A stretch of 64,000 bases of DNA from Macquaria australasica. Its lineage: Eukaryota > Chordata > Actinopteri > Centrarchiformes > Percichthyidae. Each line of letters begins with the position of its first letter. Position 1 is the first letter of the stretch. Both the position numbers and the translations under genes were made by a program. Shown here in pieces: positions 33,801 through 45,800 of the stretch. Location of the stretch: NCBI GenBank assembly GCA_005408345.1, contig SEMN01000538.1, positions 62,001 to 126,000 of the forward strand, written 5' to 3'. The notes beneath the pieces are model-generated. The model was not told the DNA's origin and made no database searches. It worked only from the letters and a program-made list of their open reading frames with translations.

Positions 33801-36800
33801 GAGAAGCATTGGTATACTGGTTGCAATGTAGTTTAAGTGGGTCTTCAGGCAGAAAAATTTAGAAAGTAAGATGGCGTAATATAACGAGCGACAAAGTCCG
33901 TCGTGTCTAGATGGTAACCCTAGATTTGCGAAACTCTCGCACATATGCATGTGATTCAGCACAGTAGCACTTGACACATGGGAGAAGTTATCCCTGAGGG
34001 TTTTAGCCTTTCTGCCAGAAAGCCTAACCAACTAGTTTTGGTGCCTAAACCTAACCAAACTGCGACTGTTTCACAACATTAACCACATGTTAAAAAGCCT
34101 TTGGTTGGGTTTAGGAAAAGATCATGGTTTGGATTAAAATAATAAGTAAATGTTAACTTTTAGTTTTCACACAGGACACAAACAGCGGTCTCCTGGGTGA
34201 AAGCCCTGTGTTTGACCCATCCATCCATCCATCTATCCATCCACCACTCCGACCTGTACCCTACATGGATTTTGTCGCTCTTCATTCCCAGACAGACAGA
34301 GCCCACATCTGGTTGTGGACCGTCCCAAACTGGATGATAATTTCCTCTGTCCAAGATGGTGCATAGTGTCCACAGCAGCTTATCAGTTGAACGAGGAACA
34401 ATTTGTATTGATAGTGTATTAATAACTGTAGCTGAAGCACCCATTTGCTATTGTACCGTGCATGCTCCAGGCAGGCCATTTTCAATTCTGCATTTTCTTG
34501 CTGAAAAGTGTTTATTTGGCTTTTAAGACTTTTGTTAACCTCTGTAACGTCTTTAATCCCAGCCGCACTGAACTAACCAAGATCTCATTACTTGACTTAG
34601 ACTTCACTATGCACCTCTTACCTGGGAGAACAACTTTGTTAGTGTTGCTGTCGAACTTTTGTACTTCATACTACATGTCAAAAATTACTTCTGTTATCAT
34701 CTTCAGGAGTAGCCTTTTTACTGCAAACACTGCACACTAAATGAAAAGATAACAGAGTGACCCACTAATCTCACAATGTGACCTAGTGCCTGAGCCAGTT
34801 CTACACCTGACCTAACTTACCTAACACAGTGAGCCATCGTGCCACAGCTCCGTACACCTCGTCCAGTATGAGGATTACCACCAGGTTGATGATGGCTGCA
34901 GTGGTTTTAACCGTCAATTGTACATGGTTCCTAGTAATTGGATTGGAGCTCATATGAAGAGCGGCTTTGGTGGAAATCCGGTAGAGGATCACACCAAACA
35001 CAATGGCAAATGTAACACCAATCTGACAATGAAAATGTTTGCAGGATTACAAACAGAATACATAAAATAAATAATCATTCCTCAACCTTTCCATAACTAA
35101 TCAATAATGTACACTACATGCAGAGAATCTGGTTCTTCTTACCATCAACAGCATCATGACAATGTTAGTCATGTAGGCAGGGAGGCGATCTTGACATGTG
35201 AGCTTTTCCATCTAAAAATGAATGAATTAAGTGTTGAACAGAGCAAGGACTGTTACAGCAGAAACATGTAAATTTGGCAGATATTTCAACATAAAACTTC
35301 CAAGGAGTAGTGCAGCTTTAATTTCAGTAGAACTGAATACAAATCAAAACTCTGTAAAGCTGTTTCTTGAACTCCTAGAGTACTAACATTTTGTTCAACT
35401 GCCAACTTGAGCTTGTTAACCTGAGAGTTCATGGCCTTGACATTCATCAAAAGCAGAGTTCATTCATGCGCTCCAGACTTGGAGCCAGCTGAAGAAGATG
35501 ATTTTTTTTTACTAGATTTATTCAAAATCCGTCAACAAGTCAACGGAAGAGAAAAATAAAGTACACTATACAGTATAGTACAGTATACGGAAGTAGAACT
35601 CCAGATGCCTGCCATCTTGTCCAGCTGATAACATGACTCTGCATCGTAATCTTCTTTTTGAACCATACCAATAGCTAATCTCTCTAGTTATGGATCACCA
35701 CGCAGTGTTCTTTTAGAATTCACCCTTTATATCCAAAGCAGTGGGTAATTTAGTCAGAATGATTCCCATCATCCATTGTGACAACTACAAAACTATAGAG
35801 GAAGACATGCTGTCCTCTAAAAGAGAAAAAGTGAATATAGCACAGATGCTGGAAAAAGACAGCGATGTGAACAGCACAGCTGGCATATCGTCAGTAGGCT
35901 ACACAGTGTGGTGCATTGGTTCAGAATGTTGAATCGTCTGCCCCTACCTGCTTTCATTTGTCAGGATTTTAAGTTGTAATGTAAATTTCTTATATACCAT
36001 ATATGATATTCAAACTATATTCAAACAAATCCATGCTTACACTTTATAATGATGCACATAACCATGGCAACGATAACTGAGTCACAGTAGTTAAAACAAA
36101 TTTAGTCCAAGTTTTTTGTTTGTTTGTTTTTTTCAGTCCAGTAATGTATCTGGATCGAATATGTAAAATGCTAGATATAGTGTGCAATAAGAATAATGAG
36201 ATTTGTTTTTTTTTGGGTGACTTAAATATTGACTGGAATGCAAGGTGTTGTCCACTTAAAAATATTCTCTTAGATGCATGTAATTTGTCAAGTCAACAAG
36301 AATATATCGAAAAGCTGACAGCTCAGAAATATGCACTTGCACTGACCAAATTTTTACAAAAGTCAATGACTTATGTTCGAAAGTGGTATCAATACAAGTA
36401 GGATTTAGTGATCATAATTTAATTGCAATTGTAAGGAAAACTTCCAAAAGCTGGGCCAAAAGTAATACTAAAAAGAACATTTCAATGCTAGCAATTATTA
36501 TGATGAAGTACAAAAAGTTGATTGGTCTACAATTCTAAGGGAGGAAGATCCTGATCTGGCATTCAGGGCTTTTAATAAGTTATTAATACCACTTATTGAT
36601 AAACATGCCCCTGTAAGGAAGCAGACAGAAATGTTGTGGTTCCATGGCTAGATCAAGAACTTAAAGACTACATGGCACAAAGAAACCAAGCTAAGACAGG
36701 AGTAATCAAATCAGGTGATCCATCTGATTGGAGAATCTATTGCAAATTAAGAAATTATGTAACTAAGTTCAATAAAAAGAAAAAAAAGACACACTATCAA

Positions 36801-39800
36801 GATAGAATTAAAAATGCTTATTTAGACAGTAAGAAAATATAGAATACACTCAATTAATTACTGGGTAGGAAGGCCAAGACAACTCCATTCTTCTTAGACG
36901 CTGATGGAAGCTTTCTCACTAGATCAACAGAAAGAGCTTATTATTTAGGCAAATTTTCTGAATTTGCATGAATGTATGGATCCAAGGCATGAAACAGAAG
37001 AAAGAACAAAATAATGAAAAATAAGTTTAAATTTAAAAAGTAAGTATTAGTATAATAGGAAAACTATTAGCAGCCTGCAAGGAGACGACATCAAGATTGG
37101 ATAATCTTGATGTAAAATTATTGAAAACAGTATCTGATTTGAGTGCTCCGCCTATTTGCCATATAATTAATTTCAGTTTGGAAAAATGTGTCTGTCCATT
37201 GGTTTGGAAATGAGGTAAGATTTTTCCAATAGCTAAACACAGCAAAGAACCGTTTTCGTACTGTGTATCAGCATGCGTACAAAGAAGGGCACTCCCCAAC
37301 TATTGCATTAACTCAGATTACTGATGACTGGATGAAAGAAATTGACAAGAAAATGATAGTTGGCGTTTGTTCATACTTACAACTGCACTCAGTCACTCTA
37401 TTATTTATTTCTGTCTATACTGTGTACAGGACTATTTTTCTATTTATTTTTATTGTATTTCTATATATGACATTTTTGCTGGCTGCTGTAACGCTGAAAA
37501 TTTCCCCGCTGTGGGACAATAAAGGCTTATCTTATCTTATCTTAACTGATCATACGTTTTTATTGAATAAATTGAATTGTTATGGCTTTGAATCATCTGC
37601 AGCTGCATGGATCAGAAGTTATTTACAAACAGGAAATATACAGTAATGGTAGTTACTCTGAGAGCAGTAAAGTGTGGTGTTCCTCAAGGGAGTTGTTAAG
37701 GGCCACTTTTGTTTTCAATTTTTCCTGATGATTTTCTATTAAAGGGTAATGTCGGTATTTTTCTTTTTATATATTTTGGGTTCTAAATGACTAATAGGTA
37801 CAAAAAGTTTTGGAATTGGTCCAGTAGATTGTCTCAGCCAGCAACCAAGAAAGGGACTGCAATGGCTGAAACGTAATCCTTGGGAGCATTGCGTCTGTCA
37901 AAGTCTGTCCACTAAAAGTGCTTGTTTTTGCCACTGACAGGCTCAGACTGTTATTCTAAGTGTCTGACAACATTATGGAAAGGATCCCTACAGAGACAGC
38001 CAGAGTATACTGATGAAGAGCTCCAAGAAACTGAGGAGAGAACGAAGAGAGAGAGAGGGGCAACAGGCAGAGGAGGGTAAACCAGCTGCAAGGCCACGAA
38101 GCTCGGGAAACTGGTGGTGTTCCTGTGCCCAAAATAAAATGGAAGACCACAGGGACCAAATGGGCAACTACCCACTGAGTAAGTATACCTAACATATTTA
38201 CATGCATGTAATTTCTTTACCTAGAAACTTATTTTGGCTTCATACTTTTCACAGATCAACTTGACCCTACTGTGGCCTACCGTGTGGTGCTGGAGCGGGC
38301 GCTCAAAGAAGAGCGCCTTGGTCATGGCAAGAGAAGAGTGTTGCCTAGCTGCATCGTCACTCAGAAGTAAGTACCCCTCCCCCACTGGTACTTACATAGG
38401 GTTCAAGGAGGCAGAGGAAATTATCTTATATAATTCTGTATGCACACCTATCCCACAAGTGACTCTTCAATAACTGTACCTTCAACTGTACTGCTGAATG
38501 GTCTGTTGAACCTTTTCTGTTTGCCTTCCATTTCAAATCTTTGAATACAATCACTGTAAAAGTAAATACCCCTCCACCCACTGAGTTATTTAAGGTTCAA
38601 GGAGGCAGGAGACATCCTCAGAATTCTTGTTTAGAATTCTGTATACCTAACTATGCCATGTTTTTTTTTTTATATATAATTGTACATTTTTAGATATTGA
38701 TGCTGAACATTGTAAGTTTCCATCATTTACAATAATAATAATAATAGCAGCACACCTGTGTTTCTGTCTCTTTATTTCAAATCTCTGAATACAGTCACTG
38801 TCTTATAAAAACAATGTAGCTGTTGGCTAGTCAGTTCAGCTTCAGTATTGTTTGAATTTTGACATTTATGTTGAGCTAGTAATTCTGCCTTATCAGGCCT
38901 TGGAACAGAAGCAATGTTGTGAAGTAGACTTCTTTGGTGTGGTTGACGACAGGGCAAAGGCTCTGAATACACAACACTCTTGGTCCTCTTTTCTCTCCAG
39001 GACACACTCCATGAGGTCATGACAGAAGGCATGCTTGGCTTGGCGTTTATAGATGGGCTTTGCAACCCATTGTTGACTTTGTTTGGAATATGAATATCAG
39101 TACTGGGATTTTACTAAGAAAAAGAAGAGAACAATGTTAGTGTGTAGTTGTAGTTCACCATCTCATTGACGAACATGAATTCACTAGGTAGTTTTAGGGC
39201 AGTTATTATATGACAGAATGACAGTATCAAGCTTACACTAATGCCTTGTGATGAACACCATAAACAGTCAATCTATTCTACTAGGTCCAACTTTGACAAG
39301 TATGAGTCTGTTTATTTGTCTCTCCCCTTTCTCCAGGTTCTGTACAAAGGTAAGTATGACACATACTGTTTCTTCTTTATCTTACAGGTACTACACAGTG
39401 TTTATTAGATGTTTCATGGATTTCAACATTTCTCAACTTCCCTAATGCCACTCTATATCTCATGAAACATGTTGCTGAGCTCTGCACAGAATATTTTCCC
39501 AGCTAGTGAACAATAACAACAATTTAGACTGTACTGGATATATCACTAGACATTCCCAGTAATTTATCACATCTTTGCCTTCATTGCCTGTGGTCTGCAA
39601 ACTTTGGCATGATCCAGCTGGGTACAGGCCCTCATGGAGTCATATCTGAAGTGCAGCGTCTTCTGAGCACAGAGATCCTGTGTTGGTGCAAGTTTGAAAA
39701 CCAAAGTTGGTGCTACATCCACAGATGATAAATTAATATTTGTACAACTAGAAATAGAGAAAGTGTGAGTTTGCTAGCTGGGTGTATAAGTAGCAGCAGT

Positions 39801-42800
39801 GGTAGAACAGCAGTAGAACAGTGGTACTAGTCCTCACAGCAGTGGACTTTTACTTAGTAAGTGTTGAACTTGAATGAAACGCATTTGACTCTGTAAACAT
39901 GGCATACCAGTGTGCTTGAAGCATGTCATCTGCTTTAAGTCTCAAAGGAGATTCTTGTCCATCACAACTGCTTTGAGAGCCTGGAAAGCAGGTGAATCTG
40001 CTTGAAGCCACTTCTTTCTTCTCTGCTGCTCCTCTGTCAAGGCTGGGTGATGACAGGTGTACTCAACACCATTCTCCTCTATGCATGCCACAAATATGAT
40101 GCAGCAGCGATTTCCACCAACGCACACAATTCTACAAAAAGGAGAACAGACTTTAAGTGACACATTTATCCTCACAGTATAGGAAAGGAGCCCTAAGTTT
40201 AGGGTATGTATCGGGGACAGCAGATTAGGAATATTTTTTTGCCTTTTGGATTATGCCAGGGTGAAAAAAGTCTGAATACCATCCTATAAATCTTTTTTCT
40301 TACACTCTCTAGTCAATGATAGTGTATTAAAATTACCAAATAATCTCATTATTACTTCCTGATCACCACTTTAAAGGATTCAGGCTATGCTCCTTTCCAA
40401 GTCAGACTAGCCATATAGTATGGTGTGGTGTAAACATTACACGCAAACATATATTACAGGTAATGCTAGCTTGTTGATATCACTTATTCTAATATAAGGA
40501 AAGTCAACTGCTGAAAAGTGGAGTAGAAGGCAACACACACACCAGTTGCTTTCTCTTTTGTGGTGCAGGGAATGATATTCCCACGAAGATCCACTTCCAA
40601 AGAAAAAAGTCAATTCCCACACACACTTATGACCTCTGCATTGTTTTAATGTAAAAAGTCGATGTTTCGGAAAACAATCGACATTGCGAAAGGTTGTCTG
40701 ACCTAAATGTCAACTTTTTACAATTAAACAATGCAGAGGTGATAAGTGTGTGCGGGAATTTACTTTTATCTTTGGAACTGCTGAAAAGGGCAAATGAATC
40801 TATGAATCAGTCATGACTCAGTTGATATTTTGTACATACTACTGGCTTACTGAGTTTTTGCCATTATCCTGCCATGCTTTTGTGTGTTCTGATGCCAGGT
40901 CAACAAAATAACTTTAGCTAGTAACATTACCTCCACTGTCTGCAGCTGGTCTCTCCACTTTTGGAACAGTACTTTTCTTTAGGAAAAAGTACTCTGGTAT
41001 TGCATTTCTTCTCTTCTTTGGTTGGCAGTAGTCATCCCTGTCAAAATGATCACTGCAGACCCGATGGTATGCAAGGCACAGTGTTTGCACAGGAGTGTTA
41101 GCATCCATTTGTAGCACAACTAGCCACAACTTCAGTGTTTCCCCATCCGACAAAGGTAGTCTGTGAAAGCTGCGCAATGTGTGGTGCAACATTCTGTTGG
41201 CACAATTTCGAAATGCGCAAACACGATGCCAGTCCGAGGTTCACTGTTGTTTTTCCTCGTTTTTTATCACTCTCCCTCTTCACAGTTACTCCGGTTGTTC
41301 CACTGTCTGTCATTTCCGCTAGCTGTGGATAGCTACCAATAGCTACCGGAAAATAAAAGCCCAATTCCTCTTCTGTTTAGGTAACGCAATGCAATGGTTG
41401 ACCCATTTCCTTTGTGCTGTAAGTCGAGCCTTCTTTTTCCCCGGCAGATCGTACCCGTGGGCAGACAGAATTGCACAGTGAAAGTGAGGCTTATAGGGAA
41501 CTAGTCTTAACGCCAGTGGTGTCATTATTTTATAGCCATTACATTGTGCAATCAACATTTACTTCATAATGATAAGTTAAAGCAAAAATGTTGTCTATTG
41601 TCACTTTAAACATCAGGCTGAAACAGCTGAAAAGACCGATAGCACTTTACTTTTTCCTGTGCATTGAGTTTGATGCTACAGTGTTAGGGCAATTAGGGAA
41701 TGTTAGGTTAGAAGTAAAGTCCCACATCAATGTAGAAACTAGATATTTCTCTTTTACTTCCCAACAATCTCAGCAGCTGAACGGTGCACTTAGTTAATTT
41801 CACGAGTTAACGTTAAAGTTTTCATCCACGTTGTGGTCTCTTTTGTTCACAGAAGCCATCGTGCCAAGGTATCAATCATTGCTTCAGTTTTGGTATTGAT
41901 TGTTTTAAAGATTCATTTATTAATTGTCTGTTGCTGTGTTCATTGTATTCCTTCATCATTGGATTTATTCATCCATTTGTATGTTTAGTAGTTATTAATT
42001 GTTTGTGTTGTGAGCAGTTCAATAAACCTTTCATTTATACTGTTGAAGAGTCAAGAACTTAGGAGCAACCTCCAGAATTGAGACTGAATTAATTCATTGG
42101 CTGCTATTTTCCCTTTTCTAAGGGTGGTGCTCCGAGGTGAATGCCAGTTAAATTCTGTTATTTTGTATAAACATTGATTATTTTTGATAGCTAGTTGTTG
42201 AGTGTCATCCCTCTTTTTCATCTTTGTGCCAATATGTATTTAGGCCTATGCTACATGTATTTGGTGCTGTCTTTATTAAGTGGTATTAATGCTACAGTGG
42301 ATACCTTCATTAATTATTTAAATCTTTCAACAGACACCAGAAACTAGTTGTTACTGAACTTGTGTGTTTCTCCACACCCCATTTTGTATTTGGTTAATGA
42401 CAAACATTATTTATCCAGCGCAGCCCCTGTATGATAGGAAACACAGCAAGACAATTCACAAGCTCCTTTAGGACTCCTCACTGCATCCAAATAGGGTAGT
42501 GTTGAGGGAGGGCGAGGACAATGGGACACTTTTAAGTGCTACTGTAAGGGTCAAGATTTTATACTGTAATCAAGAAGTTTCTGTAAAACCATATATGCAG
42601 CCAAGTAACTAGGCATGTTAACAACACACTGTCTGCCACAGGAGTAAGCATACAGACATAAGACACAGAAACACTCCTTGTGCACAAACTAAAGAGTTTG
42701 AAGCACATGGTGAAATAATGTCTATAAAAAGTACTCTAAAACAAAAATATGAAGACATACAACTTGAAAGATGCACATATGTAGAGCCTACCACATAATT

Positions 42801-45800
42801 ACCTTGTGCTGTGATTTCTGATCTTTGCTCACAGACTTCTGCATTACCCTGAATTCATATTCAGCCCTGGGGTGGTCCTGTGATGGTGACATGAACAGAA
42901 ATGACAGACATACACACAAACACATAGAAGAGCAGTTTAATTAAAGTGAAATTACCAGATAGTACCAGATAGTAATATGTATGCCCATGGTAGGGTAGTC
43001 CGAAAGCTGTTTTAAAGAGGCACTTAACTAAAATACACTAATCACATAATACAGATGGGATGTGCATGTAAACCTTATTTAACTTTTAAATTTTCATTTT
43101 CAATGCAATCAAATAACTGTAGGACAAATAGAATAAAAGTGAAAAAAAGTGCCCTGAGATAACTTTATGATATGGCGCTATATAAATAAAACTGAATTGA
43201 ATTGAAAAAAAGCATGACCTTAATATATACCTGATGAAGTACGATGATAAAGTATGATGATGATGTACAGTGATGAACTACTGTAGTTCATTGTAAATAA
43301 CAGCAGTTCTTTCAACACACCTGTCCCACATTGAAGTATGCAGAGATTTCATTTCAGTTATTTCAGGACATTTAATTTTGTTCTTAAACTGATAAATCCT
43401 TTTCAGTTTTCATTGGAATTTGTATGTTTATTTTGCGCATTTAACGTCTTTGCTACAAGGAGAGAGTTCAAAATACATGGTGGTCAGATAGGTGATAGCA
43501 CTGCAGACATTAGCTATAGTAATATCTGCAAACAGATAGATGAGGGGCTCAAAGAACAGCACACAGAGGGTGAAGTCATCCAAGCAGTCCTGCACATTAT
43601 TAAGCCAGGCAACTTCAAGGACAATCAGCAAAGATGAGATGACTGTGACTGAACTGAAGACAGTCACACAGTGGGGACAGTAATAGTATAGTATATAAAT
43701 AAAACTGAATAGTCTCCAAATCTTTACAGGGAACCTTTAATAATCTGCTGTTGTTATCACTCAGCATCTACCTCCTTCAGAAATCAGTATTCATTCCCTT
43801 TAGTCTCGTTAAATTTCCTTCATTTTATTTAATGCACTCTACTCATGACTTTTGTATAATTTCTGTTCATATCATTTCACAATCACATGTCCTTCTGCAT
43901 ATAATGTCATGTATTCTAGTTTGGAGATAACAGACTCAAACATCATGTCATGTCATAGGAGACACTTCAACACTTGTGAAGATGTAAAATGATTAATTGC
44001 GAAAAGTTTTAGCAAAGACTCAAGACTCCACAGCCCATGTAGTCCAAGGCTGGAGCAGATCTTGGCAGTGTGCACAGCAGGGGAGCGTCTCAGCCTGCCC
44101 AAGCATATAAACAAATGCATATATTAAACTAGCTATTTAAAGGCCTATTCAGTGGTGGCTTTGTCCTCCTGGTTGCCCTGAGACAGTGCACCTACGGTTC
44201 CAAGTTGTGTCGAGTGCTGTGAACTGGTAAACCTGCAGGTCTAGTTAATATTGTTTAATATGAGGGAGAAAGACAAACAGATATCCACGCTTCAACAAGA
44301 TCAACACACTTCCACACACACATACACACCCCATCAACCCCCATGAGGGAGCACAAAGACATTAACCGCCGTGCAGTGGCTTGGCATTGTATCGCTCTTC
44401 AAGTTGGGATTGCTACAATCATCATGGCCGTGTAGTGACACACCCACACAACTGCACAACACTGCGCTAATCGCTTCAATGCCTGATTTGGTCTGAATGC
44501 AGCATGACCTTTCCTACTCCTAACAGCTTCAGGGATGCAGAAGAGATAGACGCACCACTTAATGAGAACAAGAGTAGAGTCCAGCCATACTCACCACCTG
44601 AACCACTGGAAATTCTTTAATATAAAATAGATTTGAAAAGAAACATTGTGTAAGAAAATTAAGTGAACACTCACAGCTAGAGTAAAAGTGAAGAAAAAAA
44701 GCTTGAGGTGAAAGGTCAGGAAATAATCACAGCACTTAAAGAGAGGAGATATCATATTGTAAAGCAGTTATAGTAGCTGTAGTTTATAGAACCTGGAAGT
44801 GGGATTTTTCTGTAATGAACTATGTAATGAAACTCCTCATATTCTTATCCTGAAAAATGTGTTATTACTAGAAAATGATGTATATTTTCAAGTTGTGGGT
44901 AAAAAATTACATGTTTGCACAATTTCTGACATTAATAAGTAAAAACTTTGACTGTGTCAGAGTGTGTTGATTCCACTCATGGTAATTTTTGAGGCTGTAG
45001 TGTATTGGACAGAAATATACTTTGAGGTCATCCTATTTGCCTTATTTTGTCCATCTCCTGCAGTAGTATATGGTTTTCTTGCATCCATCCCAGGCTCCAT
45101 TCAGTGTGACAGAGAGAGAAGTAACAGTGATAAAGCTAACAAAGAAATATTGATACGAAGAAAATGTGATGCCCAATCAACATTCAAATTGATTGGTTGA
45201 ACTGGCTATGTGCACACATTGTCACTGCACATTCTTCTTGTGTTTATGCATGGGAAATGGTGTATGCATGGTTTATGTGTATGCACATTTACACATGTGG
45301 CCCCTGGGCTGTTTTACATTTGGAGATATTGTAAATGAAAAACTACCGCAAACGTAATGCTCAAAACAATGTGCATATTGTCGTTCAGTGATGTATTTTA
45401 GTTTTAAAACTCTCCTTTATAATATTTATAATGCCCCATTCAAGGAGCCAGATATATAAACAATGCACAAGCATGACAACCATGAATACCCCATTTTGCA
45501 TAGAAACAAGTATTTATAATAGAAGAATGTGCAGAGAGAATGTGTTCCTGTATTCCTGCCACTGATCTTTAAATTGTGATCACTTGTCCTCGTTGACTTT
45601 GTAAAAGTATTTGTAGGTTGGCAGTAGCAGCAGCAGCAGAAAGGCTACAATGAGTAAAGAGAGGAGTATCTAGTAATAAGAATTTATCCAAACCTTGAGA
45701 GCTTCCTGTGAAAAATAAACCCGGAGAGGTGGGGGGGTGGGTGGGGGGGGTGGACAGGGGGAGGGGGATGGGTAGTGTTAGTAAAAACAGCCAGGATAAC

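Larger units (their letters stand above)
37743..41605. mobile_element. TTAA-bounded (Kolobok-like) element with two converging coding remnants
   Basis: The left end is TTAA (37739-37742) followed by AGGGTAATGTCGG, in the middle of a LINE reading frame, so this boundary is secure. The right end is TTAA (41606-41609) preceded, on the minus strand, by AGTGACAATAGACAAC. The two ends share only a weak AG.G..AAT..C...ATTTTT pattern. A plus-strand P2X7-like remnant (37960-38470) and a minus-strand THAP/transposase remnant (41330-38772) converge inside. A single element of about 3.9 kb is an inference; two adjacent TTAA elements remain possible. Confidence 0.45.

Noticed and set aside
33447..33836. 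129-codon plus-strand open frame
   Set aside because: It overlaps a repeat-like region; composition and lack of motifs suggest chance.
34200..34260. (CATC)n run as a CRISPR-like array
   Set aside because: It is a plain tetranucleotide microsatellite with no spacer structure, in a vertebrate genome.
38034..38110. GA-rich stretch as a possible host exon
   Set aside because: It is part of the P2X7-like transposon remnant (EEGKPAARPRSS), not a host gene.
44580..44620. Candidate microexon (three bases between a good acceptor and gtgagt) for ano1 segment c
   Set aside because: The bases between the sites would encode a single codon not resembling the EAVK segment, so there is no support.
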